Shown here in pieces: positions 34,058 to 48,400 of a stretch of 64,000 nucleotides of DNA (positions within the stretch are counted from its first letter, which is position 1; every line of letters starts with the position of its first letter). Location of the stretch: positions 558,001 to 622,000 of the forward strand of contig BDSL01000056.1 of NCBI GenBank assembly GCA_003116995.1, written 5' to 3'. The translations under genes were made by a program, and so were the position numbers. The notes below the pieces were generated by a model. It did not search any database and was not told where the DNA came from. It saw nothing but the letters and a program-made list of their open reading frames with translations. The stretch is from Yamagishiella unicocca (taxonomy: Eukaryota > Chlorophyta > Chlorophyceae > Chlamydomonadales > Volvocaceae).

Positions 34058-37000
34058 TCACTTGGCTGGCGCCTGGGCAGCAGCCCACTCCGCCAGCAGC
34101 ACTGCGCCGTACCCGGTGGGCAGGTTCACCTTCTCGTTCCAGACGGGGCCTGTTGGGGGGAGGGGAGGAGAGGGGGTACGGTGGAGCTGGACAGCAGGGT
34201 CTAAGTGAGGCAGCAGAGGGGAGCAGAGGGCTGGAGCATGATTGGGTCTGTCCGGGCAGCGCATGTGGGGACCCTTACTCCAGCCGCCTCTTGAGGCCGG
34301 TGGGTGGCGCAAGGTTGTATCACTTCGCACCACTAGTATTGAAGAATGGGTCAGACGCCGACTGGAGTTCCTCAAGGCGCCAATCCCGACCCTCCGTGGG
34401 CCCCACCCCCTGCCACAAGGTCTTTCCCGTGCCCTGCAAGCTTCCCCCCCGCCGCCGCTTAAACTCAATCCCTGCCAATCGCCTCCTGGGTCAACGTTTC
34501 CCGTTAGCCAGTTCCCGGCTTCCGCCCCACGCCCAGTCTCGGCCTAGTCATGCCCATTCATACGCGCGTCCGAAAAATATTCGCCCGCTACAGTTTCTTC
34601 CCTCGGTTTAAAATGTCGTGTAACCGCGTCTTCTCGCCGTCTTCTCGCCACCCCCCACCAAAAACCTGGCCGCACGCGTTTTCTTCGCTATGCACCGGCC
34701 ACCACCCAACCATCCTTTCGGGCCCCTCTCCTCCTAGTTAAGCCCCTAGCGTGTTTGTTCGCGCCCCCCTGCCCCCCCCCCACCTGCGATGTCCAGGTGC
34801 GCCCACTCCACCCCCTCGTTCACGAACTGCTTGAGCCACAGCGCTGCTGAGATAGAGCCCCCCAGGCGCCCGCCCGAGTTCTTCATATCAGCCACCGGGG
34901 ATTTCATGCTCTCAAAGTACTCCTCCTCCATGGGCATGCGCCACACCTTCTCGCCTGGGGGCAGAGCAGGAACGCGTTTTTGACGCACGGCTTTTGGTGG
35001 CATTATGGAGGGTTGCTTTGAAGTTCAGGAGGATGATGGGGCATCAAGGGTGCGTGCTGTGGGCGAGGCCTCATGGAGCTTCGGCGAGGGATCTAGGTGG
35101 TGTCCTCGAAGGGGGAAAAGAGACCACACAGACGGAAAGGAGAAAGCTGGAGGGGGGGTGCGCAATGGAAGGCTGGACAGGGAGAGGAAGGTGTCAGGCA
35201 GCGGTGGAACATTGTGGCTTTGGTGCACTTACCCGCCGCCCGGGCTGCCGCCGTGACGGAAGCCGCCATGCCGTCCGAGGGCGTGAACAGGCCGCCGATG
35301 GAGGTGCCCAGCGCCACCATGCAGGCACCGGTGAGGGTGGCGATGTCCACCATGCTGCTCACCCCGCACTTTTCCTGGGGGGGATGGCATAAAGACGGGT
35401 GGGGACATGAAAACCAGTCAACGTTCTAGCGTGAGCGGTTTAACGACGAATGAGTGGCTTGTCGAAAGGTAATCGCTTGTGATCAACCTGAGCCGTGAGC
35501 GCGAGTGTGTGTGTTACAGAGTGTGCCGACACCAGCTCGGACGCTACCCGTTCATCCACTGCTCCCACTACGCCGAAGGGGGGAATGATCTGAGTGTGTG
35601 TGGGAGGGGCAGCAAGAGGATAGCGGCATGTATGGTGGCCGGTACGCCGGGGACGCGGCAGGAAGGCAGAAAGCGGATTGCATGGTATGATACCGGACGA
35701 AGTGACAGAGGATCGCAGGAAGCGGCGAGGAGAGGCCGAGGTGTGCTGGCAGGGTGACGTCTGTGCGTGTGGGGTGGGGGGTGGGGGCGTGTGTGTCGGG
35801 GGGAGGGGAGGCCCCCCCGGGAGGGGGTTTAGGTTCGCCGCGACAGCTCGTGTCATCAGCCTTGCCCTAGTCCCCGGCTGTCACAACCTCAGCCCAACGC
35901 TCAACGGCCACCGCCTAAGGCCCCCCTCCCCTATCTTAGCCTAGCCTTATCATAAGCCCGGCCATTGCCAGCGCCTCCCCGAACCGCATCAACGACCCTT
36001 TCCGACCACCCGCGCATCCCGGCCCCATGCGGATCCCCCAACGACACGACAAGAGGCCCGCCCCTCTCCGCCCCTGCCCACGCCCCCACCGACCTGCGCG
36101 AACCACATGGCATCAGCCAGCGTCAGCCGCCCCTCCGCATCCGTGTTGTTGACCTCCACGGTCTTGCCTGCAGCCGTTGTGGAATGGGGGCGTCAGGGCG
36201 TCAGGGGTTGACCTAGCACGCTGGGCCGTTGGGCCGTCAGGACGCTACCCCGCGGCGCTGTTAGGGCGGCCTGGAGGCGTCAGGGCGTGGGATTGCCGGA
36301 CTACGGACCGTGGTGCAGGAGAGGGTGTTGGGGCGTGTGGAAACGGCGCGGCGATGCTATGGCGCAAGAAGAGCTCACGTGCGCGGGTCAAGAGGACCTT
36401 GTTGCACCTTCGCAAGAAATCTGTCGTACAGCTTCGAGAGGGTTCGCCACTAACAACGTGAGTCAACAGCAGCTCCCCATGGAGCGGCATGGATCCGCCT
36501 GCCGATTTGGAGGAAGGCCCCTTTGCCACTGGGGTTGGTCTACTCTGGCCAACAGGCGCAGACCTGCCCTGGACACGCTAGGGCCAAACTCGCGACGCCG
36601 ACACAACCAGCCCCGTCCATCGGGCGCAACAAGGCCCATCCGTCCCGCGCGCTCAAGCCCCTCTCTCCCCGTTCCCCCCTCACCAAGTAAGTATTCGTGT
36701 TTATCTTTATCGGTACACAGGTTTCCTCGCTCTTTCCCCCTGCCCCCCTGCCGACTCCCTCCCAATCGCCCCTTCCGACCCAGACCCCGTCTCACCTGAC
36801 GCCGCTGTGAGGATGTCTCCGGGGCGCATACCCGCCCCCGCCACCATGTTCTCGCAGGAGGCGATAATGAAGTGGATCTCCACGTCCGCAGGCTGCCGGA
36901 TGGGGACGGGAAGGGGGAACGATGAAATGGACGAGCAGGCCGGAGCCAAGATGAAATTAATGTGTGTACTTGGTTGCGTAGGACTGTCAAGGGCGGTGAC

Positions 37001-40000
37001 AGCGTGAACGACAACGCCATCATGCATTTAGGGTTTAAGGGTCCATGGCTTCATGGTTTAGTGACAGAATGCGCGAGGAGGGGTGCACAAGGAGGAGGAC
37101 GAGGGAAGGCGATGGCGGGTGTGCAACTGGGCTCGTCGCGGCAGGCCGGGCACTCCGGTCATTACCCAACCACCACTCCAGAAAGGACACCCCCACCGCC
37201 TCCCAGTCGCCCACCTGCAGCTCGCCCACGATGCGGGCTGCCCCCAGGGTGGCCCCCGCTCCGCCCATGTCGAACTTCATCATCTCTATCATGCTGCCCG
37301 CGCCAGCCTTGGGACGATGGGGGGGCGAGCGGTTGAAGGGGCGGACAGTTACGACGGTGTGAAGCGAAGCCACGCCATACCGTGCTGTCGGACGAGCGAG
37401 CAAGAGGGAATACGTCGTGGAGGACGACGAGGGTTGGGACGGTGGGGAAGAGGCCGGGGCGCGACGAGGCGGGCGGGAGAGGGGGGAGGCCGGGGCCACC
37501 GATAGACGGACAGCTGGCCTGGCCGGTTCCTGCCGCCGGCATCCATGCTTTGCCGTGCGGCGCCACCTGTCAGCACTCTCTCCCACGTCCCCACCCCTGA
37601 TCCGACCGTCCTTTCAGCTGCCGTCGCGGACGGCAGCCAATTTCGCCGCACCCATCCCGGCTGCCTGTCAGTCCCAAAATGGACTCCCACGGCTCAGTTC
37701 AGACCACAACGCCCACAGCAGTAACAGTCCCGTGAGATCCGTCGAGGTGCTCAGGGCTGTCCGGAACCGGGCCTACCCCGCCTGCCACACCCCGCCGACG
37801 CCTCACAGGTCATCTCCCCATTGTCCGTAGGGAGGGCGGGGGTGGCGGGGAAAACTGTGAGGGGGTGGACGCGGGGGGGTGGGGTGCACGTGCTCACCTT
37901 GATGTTGTAACCGCCGCTGTCGAAGGTGAGGCCCTTGCCCACAATGGCAATCTTGCGGCTAGCACCGCCTGCGGGGCCGGGGGGATAGGGCGTTGCAGAC
38001 GGGGTGCACTGCAGGTGGGGTGGCGTTGTAGGCAGGCATTGCAAGTGGGCGCAAGCCGAGTTGGTACCGGTACCACAACATAAGCCCGCCATGCACCCAC
38101 CCTTGGGCGTGTACTTGAGGTGGATGAACTTGGGCGGTTCTGCGCTGGCCTCTGAGACCCCCAGGAAGCAGCCCATACCCATGGCCTCGCACTCCTCCTT
38201 CTCGTACACCTGTGCGCGCGTGCGGCGGTTGAGCGACGATGCGAGTGCATATGTCAGGGGGGTTGCGGCGGGCGGTGGGGCGGCAGGGGAGTCGGGGACG
38301 ACGCGGCACGTACAGCCATACTGTAGGTACCGAAGTGCCTGAGGTAGCATGCTCTGGGTCATCCCCCATGCCAATTGGCCAATTGGCCTGCCAAAGGATC
38401 TTCGACACTAAGAAATCCACCCGGCCCCTTCCTGTAGCCCCTTCCTCCTCGCCCCCACCTTGAGCGACAACACGTCCGGCGACTTGGCTGCGACGTGGGC
38501 GGCTGCAGATGCCATGTAGGTGGGGGTGCACACATTTGGAGGCGCCTCAACCAGGTATCTGGGCGAGGGACGATGGATGGGGGGAGAGGGGGGAGGTAAA
38601 CGGTGGGGCCGGGTTACGTTCGTGAATGGGCCAGCAGCGCCGCAGGTGTAAATCCTTGCTGCGGACCGCCGCTTGCCGCCTTCTCTCATCACCACCATTG
38701 AGCCCCGCCCTCAATGCGGCAGAGATCCATACCAGTACCGCACAGACCCGTGGGTCTGCTCCGAAGCCCTACCTGGTCACCAGGTTGCCCCGCGCGGTGA
38801 CGACACCGCGGGCCACCGCAGCCGCAGCCGCAGCGGCATCCATCTCCATGAGAATCTGTACGGCAGCGAGGCGGTGGCCGGTGGGAGTCAGGTTGAAATC
38901 AGCAGCTCGCCAAACCGGCGCTGCCGGCAACCCCACCGGAAACACTGTAGCTGCTAGCCATCTCCTATTAAGCTAGACCGATGCGTTCGCTGTGGGAATA
39001 TTACAGCACAGTTCGGCATGCTCCTCCAGGGTCATTTGATCGCCGCTGGCTGGCCGACGCACGGTCTTTAACATGTACACATCGTGCAGGCACACAGACA
39101 TCCATGCTGAGGATCCTGGTAGCCGCGTGAGATCAAAGCTTCACACACCCGACACGCGCAGGAGCAGGAGATGCTCGCTCCCTGGCACCAGCCTCACGTG
39201 GACCCCCAGGACGCACGGTACTGCGCGCCGACGCCAGCTGCCCACTCACGTGCAATGCCGCCAGCTTGGATGCGGTGGGGCTCTTCTTGGACTTGAAGCG
39301 GGTGCTCTCGTAGCCGCCCAGCAGGGCACCTGGGAGCAGCGACCGAGGGGAAACCCGTGGGTCGGCACTGAAAAGTAAGACCGATTTGCGGGAGTAAGGA
39401 AAATGTTCGACACGACACAGGAAAAGGGTAGACAATTGTCTGGAGCTCCGGGTGGCGGATGGCGACGTTTTGCGCCGATGGGGGCAGATATTCGGGGTTG
39501 CCCGCACGCCTCCCATGTTTTGACCTGACTCCCCTAAGTAAAACCCCTAAGCACTAGCCCTCCCCAGGCCTAATTAACCCGCAAACCCCTTCTTTCCTTC
39601 ATGTCGAGCCCATGTGCCGGCGCAGCTGCTCCAAACCCGAGCCCCAAGGCATCAAGAACCACCAAATCCCCGCGCTTTCTCCTAACCACATCGTACTGCT
39701 TGTAGACGTAGTTTGGAATTTGCAAAGTGTTAACAGCAAAAATAAAAATCACGGCATGGGGTTTGCAACAGATCACAACCGAGGAAGACTCCTGTGAGGC
39801 CTCGCAGCTGGGCGAAATGGACGCGTAAAGAGTGTGCGGGGTGCGGGGTTGTGAGCGGGGGCCAGGGGGGCCCCCAGCAACGCGGTAGGGACACTGTCGA
39901 AGCTGCGAGAACGACCAGACCTCAAGGCAAAACCCAAAGGCTCTGCTCGGTAAAGTGTGAGGACGCAAATACTTTTCAACATAATTATCCACCTTTTGCG

Positions 40001-42634
40001 AAACTATAATGACTCAAACATTTAGGAGCAGTACGGTACGCACCGACAGGCCTGCGAGTTTCCCCACCCAACCCAACCGCTACTGCCATGTTCGGGCATA
40101 GCTCGGCGTCTCGTCCTCAAATTGGGTTGCTCAGCCCCCAGTCCACCCACCTATGGTGAGCTGCGCCAGGGCCGTCTCCCGGACCGAGGCGTCCGGAGCC
40201 GCCAGCAGCGCCACACCCACAGCGGTCGACTTGTTGGCCTTGGCCAGCAGCGCAACGGCGGAGCCTAGGGCCTGCGGTGGAAGGACAGGGGTAGCGGGGG
40301 CTGACGAGGAAGCGTAGAAATGCGTGATTGTCATGTGAAACGGAGAGGCCGGTTAGGGTTGGGAGGGGGCAGTGGCCGGTCAAAGTGGGAGGAGACGGGA
40401 CGGCTGGGATGGAGTGGTTGGGATATGGGACAAAGAAGGGGTAGGATTGGACGCACGAGGTAGGTGCGAGGTAGGTGCGAGGTAGGTGCGAGGTAGGTGC
40501 GAGGTAGGTGCGAGATAGGTGCGAGGGTTACCGGCAGGTTTCGAGGCCTTTCGTGTCGTCCGGGGCCGTCGCAGGCAGGATGACTGGGGCACCAGCGGAG
40601 CCAGCGGCACGAGGATCCTTCTCTCGTGTCCAAGGTGCGAAGTTGTATTATACTTTTATGCCTCACACAGCGAAGAGGAAGTTGCGAAGTATGGACCGTG
40701 GAGCGCAGGTGGGTCGCAGGTGCTGCCCCCCCACCCGCCCACTGCTACGACCGCCGGACCGCGGACTCTACTCAAACGGCTCAGCTTAATGCCACGGATG
40801 CACAGCGCTGTAGTTGCACACGATCTGCTCCGCGCCACCCGCACCCCACGGTGGTCTAGCTGACCCGGTGGGTGCCGCCTCTGTTTGGTGCACCACTAAC
40901 TCCTCGCCGTAATTGATAACCCCTAGGTTCCCTTCACCAGCCGCCCAGCCTCCCTTCTGGCCTTTCACAGCGTTTTCATCCCCAGACAACTACCCCAACG
41001 CCCCAGTGTCATGCTCGCACCTGGAAGGGCGAGACGCCCCAGTCCGGCGCCACCGTCAGTTTGGCTGCCTTGCCCAGCCCAACCATGGCCACGTTCTTCG
41101 CCTTGGCGCCGGACCCCTGGTAGCGGACCACACGGCTTTGGCTGCCCTGCGCGTACCGGGAAGGCGGCCCGGGGGGAGGGAGGGTCAAGAATTTAGGTAG
41201 GGATTGGGAGAGCGGCCCGCAGGCCGGTTCACAAGGTGCGGCTTCGGAAGGTGCAGCTAAACTAAGCAGGAGTATAAGCACGGGTTACAACGCAGGAATA
41301 CCGGACACCTATCAAACGGCGTTTGTCGTCGCCTCTAGAACGCGCCCTCTCTCTACGCCTCTCCCTCCCGCCGCACCTGCTTCCCGTCGAAGCCGCCCGA
41401 CGCGACGATGTCTACCAACAGGCCCCCCATGCCGGCATCCAGCTGCTTGAGCTGCTCCGACTTGAGGCTCGTGACCTCAGCTGGGAGGCGAGTTGAGGTG
41501 AGTGGGGCGGTGGGTCAGTTTGCAGAATAGGAATTAGGGTCGGCCCTGAACTGCGTGGTTCGTCGTACACGTTCCTGGCCTTCTGCAGCTGTGGTCTTAC
41601 CCCACGAGCCGCATCAGCCTGGACACCGACTGCCCTGTCCCGGCAGAACGCAGCTTTACCTCCCAAATCCTGTCCCAACGCCCATCCCGCCCCACCCAAA
41701 AGCCGGTGTCCTTTGCAAGCCATCGCTTAGTTTTCCTCCTACGACAAACACGCGCTTCTACGCTATACACCGGCCTCGCCCCCCCGCCTGTCCCCGGCCC
41801 CACCCTCCGTTGCGAAGTCCTCCTCTGCCACAGCCAGCACCAGCAGGTCTCCCTCCCAGCTATCCAGCGCCACATCGCTCACGGCGACGGCGGGAAGCGT
41901 GTCGGGCTCGAACGCCGCCTGTGCGCAACAAGCGGCACGGTGTTGAGGCCGCAGGCGCGCATTGTCGCAGAACCAAGATCAGAATGCTGGTACATGGAAC
42001 TGCCGGGTGCATCCCAACTCAACAGCAAAGGAAACTGTGTGGGGAGAGGGGTGTCGCCAGCTTATGCGCAGCTCAGCGGCGCCTGGCGCGGTTCAGCTCA
42101 CCAACACGTGTACCTGCGGTTTGATGCATGCTATCCTAGATGTCATTGCTGGATGGCGCTCCACCGTTGTGCAAGGATAGGTCGAGCAGGACGGAGGGAG
42201 GAGGCGTTATTCCAGGGCGCACGGTGTATGGTTCGCTTGACACGCGCTCACCTCCTTCATGGCTGACGTTGCAAGGGCGGAGGTCTGCACAAAGCGGGAG
42301 GCACAGCTGGGGCCACGAGCGGCAGCGAAGCCTGGTGGGGTGGACTCAGGGTAGGGTGGGGGCTGGCCGTTAGGACAGCTGGTCAATGTGCGAGGGAGGG
42401 TAAGCATACTGCAGGCAGAAATGATGGTGTCAGGGCCGTGTGAACAGGGCCATGGGGTGTAGACGTCATCCGCACCAGCGCTATTCAACACAAACAATCG
42501 TTTCCTCCCTCAGGTGGCAACGCACCTGATGAGAATACCCGACCAGCGACCGAGGGGGCGAGCACGATCGAGGCGGCCCTGGGGGTCGTGGTGGGGTTCA
42601 GCGTAACGTTAAATTCAAGAATACAGACACACAT
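34058..42634 (-). CDS. LAP: M17 leucyl aminopeptidase, probably plastid-targeted
   Basis: Minus-strand exons: 42634-42526, 42331-42252, 41918-41804, 41480-41377, 41146-41021, 40271-40151, 39329-39250, 38855-38773, 38558-38459, 38209-38101, 37968-37898, 37307-37215, 36892-36796, 36167-36094, 35374-35233, 34954-34784, 34149-34058 (TGA). All phases agree; the product is 588 aa. It removes N-terminal residues from peptides using two metal ions. Active-site motifs: [15 protein letters not shown] (Lys354, Asp359, Lys366), [16 protein letters not shown] (Asp379), [14 protein letters not shown] (Asp439, Glu441, Arg443), then [14 protein letters not shown] and [11 protein letters not shown] near the end. 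These correspond to bovine LAP K250, D255, K262, D273, D332, E334 and R336. The first 60 residues ([17 protein letters not shown], then [17 protein letters not shown]) look like a transit peptide. ATG 42634 is the best start seen but unproven. An exon between 39250 and 38855 could have been missed. Confidence 0.94.
40456..40526. repeat. 11-bp microsatellite in an LAP intron
   Basis: GAGGTAGGTGC is repeated about six times, the last copies with a GAGATAGGTGC variant. It lies in the LAP intron between exons 41146-41021 and 40271-40151. Confidence 0.92.
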
Positions 42635-43992
42635 TTGGCGCAACTGATATTCGCATGTCTACGTTACGCTTTATAGGGTCCCCGACCAAGTACCCTACTT
42701 TCCTATCAGTCGCATTACGGCCCACATACCTGGCGCACAGCGCAGCGGCACGCACGGAAGCGATCGACCTGCAGCGACAATGCTGTGGGCTGTAAGTGAT
42801 AGTGTAGGTCTGGTTGCGCTGGCTGCGGGCACTTGCGGCGAGCAGTGCAGCCGGACCACACGCGCGCTTCCAGCGACGTCACACGGCGATCAGCCGATCA
42901 ATATCGCGGATCTACGAAACGCATGCACACCTTGATGAAGTTGCAAGCTTTGAAGTTGCCCTAGCAGAGCGCGCAAGGAGTCCGTGGGCCATGCCGCTCT
43001 GGCGCCAGAACGAAGGAAGCCGGAGTCACAAGTGCAAGTATGTACAAGGTAGTATATAAGAGTTCTTCCTAATTAAACATCCATTTGCATATTAGCAACG
43101 TGCTATGGTGTATTGGGCAATTGGGGTTGTCTGTTTCCGTACAAATCGCACCAAGTACTCCTCTCGTAACCTGCTTCCCCCGATCAATGATCCTTTCCTT
43201 TAATACTGGATAGCTTGTTTCACCTAATAATGTTAAAGGTCCTTAAGTTCACAGGCATGCAAGCCAGCTGTCAGTACGTGCAGTCAGCAACGAATGGCAG
43301 AAATCCGTGTTCGGCGTGCTCGGCTTTTTCGCCTATGAGGGCTGACTCTTAACCTATAAACAAACTGCCTCGGGCGTCACGCTTCTGGGGGCCGACGGGA
43401 ACGCAGGATAGCGGTAGGACAAAGTAGGCTCTGAAAATGCGCTGTGGTTCATCAACAGCAAAACGGAAGCCTGCGCCCTTGCGTAGCTACGATATATCCA
43501 TTGTACACTCTGGGCAGCCAGTTACTGCTCAGCGCTGTCGCCGCAGCGTCAGAGGGCGCTGGTGTTCATTACCACACGGGCGTGGTTCCACGGGTATCAA
43601 CGGCCTCGATGGCGGGGCGCACGCAAACTCTTTCAGGAAGGCGTTTGTACCCTGTCAACGAACTGGTAGGGACGGTTAAGGTGCTGTGGGCAATGGGATT
43701 GGACGGGAGCGGCAAGGACGAAGAAGCAAACCAAGTTGCTGCGCTAACTCTCAACCTTCTTGTGAAGATCGCCGCCGGAGTTGTGAAGATCGTCGCCGGA
43801 GTTCCCATGTGGTAGGCCTGACTTTGCACCGGTGTGTTAGCGGGCCGCCGGCAACTATCAGGCCCTTGCCACTTCTGGTCGTCCTTGGTAGCGGCCTTCT
43901 AGGATGCCAAGCCCCTGCCTCACCGGTTCCCTGGGCTCGTCCCCTTCCATACGCCTCCCTGCCACTGAACGGGTGCGAAGTGGAGCTCACAT

Positions 43993-44427
43993 GTGGTGGC
44001 ACCGAGCCGCCACGGCGTCAACTACGGATGGGATGGCAGCAGTTGCGGGTGCCATGGTGTGCACTTCCAAACAGTAGCTGCATCAGCTGCGCCGTTGACA
44101 CAGGGTGTACCACCTGTCGCAGCTCGCTTGGTCCCTTCAGGCGGGGATGGTGCCAGTGCCGCCTGGCACCGCATGCTTGTGTCGTGGAACCTGGACAGTC
44201 TGCCACCGGCGGTGCCGCCAGCATGTGGATATATTTTGGCTGTGCACAGTGCGCTCGCTGGCGCTGTGCGCGAGCGCTCCTTCAGCGCCAGCATATGTGT
44301 CTTCCTCCCGCCCGGCACTATCGGCATTGATGGGCACTTGTACGAGCTTGATGTCGATGGTGCCATACCCTGGAGTGCGCGCCGAGGGGGCGCCGGGCAG
44401 CAGCAACGGTGCGAGCTCGCTGTATGA
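43993..44427 (+). CDS. Unassigned coding-like open frame
   Basis: About 144 codons with balanced composition, including stretches such as WHRMLVSWNLDSLPP and FLPPGTIGIDGHLYELDVDG, ending at TGA 44425-44427. Another open stretch upstream in a different frame (43444-43815) ends in a tandem KIAAGVVKIVAGV-type repeat. I recognise no family. A decayed transposon or retroelement ORF is one possibility. It could equally be chance in GC-rich DNA. Confidence 0.2.
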   Translation: MVAPSRHGVNYGWDGSSCGCHGVHFQTVAASAAPLTQGVPPVAARLVPSGGDGASAAWHRMLVSWNLDSLPPAVPPACGYILAVHSALAGAVRERSFSASICVFLPPGTIGIDGHLYELDVDGAIPWSARRGGAGQQQRCELAV

Positions 44428-45343
44428 CCAGCATAGTCTGGAGGATGGTCGCTGATCGGGTACATGGCCGCCCGCCTTGCTGCTAGGCACGCACCCCCGC
44501 ACGGCGACAGCAGCGTTTAACTGCATGTCCGGCCCCTCCTGCACACAGCGGGCTAGCCGTGAACGTCCAGCCACGCACTCAGGCGAACCTTGCTGCTGAC
44601 GAGAAGGTCTACCCCACTACGTACCCACTTGCTTACATATCACCCCGTATACTCGTTCCGCTTCCAACGTGTGAACGAGTAACCATACATCCCATGCATA
44701 CGTTCCCGTACGCGGTGGGGCCGTGGTTGTGTACGTGGTTGGAACCAGGCAGCAGTACCTCGGCTACTCATTATTGGGAGGCAGAGGGTGCTTATACGTT
44801 CTCCGAGGCTTGCCACATGTAATACGGCTTGCCAAGCAATCAATGTGTTTTCTGTGGGACCTGCTGGCGCGGTGGGTGAGAGGCGCCATGTAGCGACCAT
44901 GCACTGCAGGCGGGGCGAAGGCCCACCATCGTGTTGGCCATTTTGTGCGTATGGCCACATCCGGTTGTGGATTGCGCACCTGCTCCTTCACTTTCATACC
45001 TTCCCAAATGGAGGGATGGTGGCGGCTGACCGTGGATGGGATCCCCCTTCGTTCTCGGGAACTCGCATGCCCCTCGAATGCACCACTTCTGCCGGTTCTG
45101 CCCGTTGCCTCAGGTTGTGGTTGACCAACTTGCGGTCCGGATTGGATAGATGGCCCGGGCGCAGGTCTGATTGGTGCAGGTACCCCCGACCGTGCAACCC
45201 TGCCTGTGTCTGGGATGTGGCGGTCCTCGCAGCAGTTACGGTGTTGGGCGCTGGTTTATGGCTGCGGCCCTTAAGAGGTCGGGGGCTGGTGGCCCTCTCG
45301 TTGTTGTACCTGAAATACATACGCTGGACGATCCTACGGCTAC

Positions 45344-45424
45344 TTAGGGTCAGGGACCTATTTGGACTATGGGTTTACAATACTATAGGTTTACAATACA
45401 TTTGGACAATGGGTTTACAATATT
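45344..45424. repeat. Imperfect AT-rich repeat
   Basis: The core GGGTTTACAATA or AGGTTTACAATAC recurs three times, twice preceded by TTTGGACTATG/TTTGGACAATG. It is intergenic and has no recognised function. Confidence 0.85.
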
Positions 45425-48400
45425 TAGCGACTGGTTCGGATGTCTTTTATTAGATTTAAGCGACGCCTGTTGCACGCATTATCAGCGCATCATCTAGGAT
45501 AAGGCGTTTGCTTGGTGCCTGAGTGGCTAAACAACGTATACTGGTCGCTGCTGTGTGAAGGGGTTGGACGGGGTGGGGTCCCTGCGTGTCTATGAACCCA
45601 GCAGCTCATCAACATCAGCCAGCAGAGCCACACCCTCTGGCATCGCGACTTATTAGTCAAGGTGTTTCGGCGTGTTGTATCACGCTCTGTGACTTCGCGT
45701 GATGGCGTCAATGATCTGTTTCCCGCCAATTCTGCCTATTCGACGTACACTACTGGCGTACGTCCTTTAAGGCTGTAACTCTGCCGTTACAGACTGGAAC
45801 TGTGAACCTGTCACAGTTGGGAATCTGTTCTGGGCTGACTGTTTCTGCATCGTTTGGAGAACTGGGTCTAACGGTCTGTCGTTACCCACTGAGCCGGCTA
45901 TCGTACCGCTACAGCACTGTCAGTGTTTTTTAACACTTGCCAGAGGGTGGGCAGCCCCCCACCTGGATTAGTTTAGGTGTCGGTCACGGCGATAGGTTGG
46001 GATTGGCAACCTGAGGATTGGAACCGCCCTTGGATTGGGAAATGACTTATCCGCTGTGACCTCCGGACAAGTGCATTAGTGCCCGATGCCCACCCTCTGG
46101 TGAGGCCCGGGGCGGCAGCAAGTGCCACTACCCTACGCAAACAGGGAAAGCCAAAAACAACCCTTCTTGCAGGGCCGATTGGGATTGCTGAACTGAGGAT
46201 TGGATCGACGGCCCCGGCGGATTAGACTCGATGACCTTAGTGCCCGCTGCACTTGCTGATTCTCTAAACGGTGGTTCTCACTGCCCCCAGCAGTCGGACT
46301 TTGGCCTACAACACCGCGGCTGGAAACCCGGCTGGGAGCTTGCTCCAGGTTGCTCCCATAAAGATGGATGAATCCGGCCTGGAGCGAGTGCGCTCCGCGG
46401 AAGCACTGGCATGGAGCACTCTCCGCAGGAAGGAGATACCGGCTAGTTAGCACCGCACGCTGTACTTACAGGCCTAACGGTAGTGAAAGGCGGTTGCAAT
46501 CCAGGACGGGTTCTATGCACCGCATGCCAACATACAACACGAACACGACTTTATGATTTGATTTAATGTGTGGTGTTGGATCGTCCCTAATAACCATGCT
46601 GTAGGTGCTGGTCTGGATCCCTGGATCCATGACGAGGCGACGTTTGAGCAGAGGTACGCCTAGCCGTTTCAATAGAGCCCAAGCACAACTAAAAATACCA
46701 CAGCTTTTAAATACCACAGCTTTTAAATCCGCATTTATGGCCCACACAGCCAGTTGGCGGAGAGCACACCGACAAATGAAATGTTCGGCTTGGGTTTTAC
46801 TGGCCATGTGATGTACATGTGAATGGCATGGTCATTCCTCAATGCTTTCATCGCAATTTACTACGCAAGGCGCAATCAATGACAACTGGGACGTGGGATA
46901 CCCTGGCCGCAATCGCGTGAGCCGCTTCTCGAAAAGTGTTGCCGTGAAGCTGGCGAATCCAGGGGTCCATACAAACGTGTTGTGATGAGCATCATGAGTA
47001 CTTAGGATTACACAGAACTGGGAAAAAACCTGGGAAATACGTAGAAGAAACCCTAGATTCAATGGCAGAACAAGATGACGGCGTTTATCAACGCCATTTC
47101 CCTTCTCTGGACGCATTAATCGCGGATCGGGAGGAGTGATGACGGCGTAAGGTCAGGCGACAAGCTTTCCCACGCGCGCAGGAATGGTGTGATGCGCAGC
47201 ACTGCGTACTTTACGAGCAAGCAAGCCTGCGGGGGCGGCATTCATAGTTTCACTGGCTCAGGCCACCGGTACATGGCGCGGAAATTCGGTGGGGCTCCTC
47301 CGTCGTGTGCCACACCCACGGCCTTGAGGGCAAAGCACTGGGGCTGGGGGGACTGAGCGGGGGCTGTCTTTAGGGTCCATCCCGCACGCCGGCCCCCTTG
47401 CCGCTTTTACACCGGAACGCGGCACAGGAAGCTTTCAGGCTCGCAACAGATACACCACATCAGTACCGCTCGGCCATGTGTCTTCCCGCCTTAGCTTACC
47501 TACCCGGTGTCATTGCACCCGGCCCACCCTGCGCCTGCGCTCCAGCCGCACGTGGTTCTCGCTTGCCCGGGGAGGGTCACCTATGACCTCGTGTTTTCCT
47601 ATTCGTTCGATTGGCGCTGCGGCGCCACGTTGTATTCCGGCACCGCCGCCAGCTCTGTGCTATGCGCTCCTCCCCAACCTCCAACGCTGACCCCAACCCG
47701 GGCTTCTTCGTTCCCCGGACTCGCCGTTCGCTGGTGCGGCTCCCCAAGGGCCTGCGAAGTTGGCCACGGTAATGACCCCCGCTACACCATTGCTCCCTAT
47801 CGTGCCTCCCACTGCGTCCAGCTTTCATCGACCTGACCGCATTGGGCCCCCAACCCCGCTGGCTGGCTGGGCCCCGTTCCGGTCTGACACCCCCGGCCCC
47901 GCACTGCCATGCGGCTTCACACCCAGCAGCTGGAGGCAAGCCCCATGCCGTGACCGCGTGCAAGTACCCACATCCATTTGGGTCCCACGTGCACCCAACT
48001 GCACCTCCTCCCCATCACCTCCTCCCCTCCCTCCCTGCCCCTTCGCGCACCCGGAAGCACTCCTTAGGGGCCCCCACCGCTCTATAAAGGGCACCCGGCG
48101 ATCCCGCATCTTCCACTGCCCCGCTCACTGCCCCGCTCACTGCCCCGGGCCTCCCGGCCCGGCTGTCCAAGTGTTTCTCGGTGGTACTCGGCTTTACTTT
48201 TAGGTGCCGACCTACGGGGTTCTCCCTCTCATACCCCCGGCTGCCCCGCTCCCCATCTCCATTTCTCCATTGGAGATCCCCCTCACCGACCACCAGATTC
48301 TCTGCTCCCACACATAAGTTGCACATTCCCTCACCGGCGGCAGCACCCGAACCTCCTCCGTTGAGCTGCCGCCGTCCCCGCCGCTGCAACCCTCCCATCC

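Noticed and set aside
27737..42634. Functional ArgJ plus aminopeptidase cluster, recalling PepA's regulatory role in bacterial arginine/pyrimidine genes
   Set aside because: The genes are convergent, separately transcribed and far apart; neighbourhood in a nuclear genome is weak evidence.
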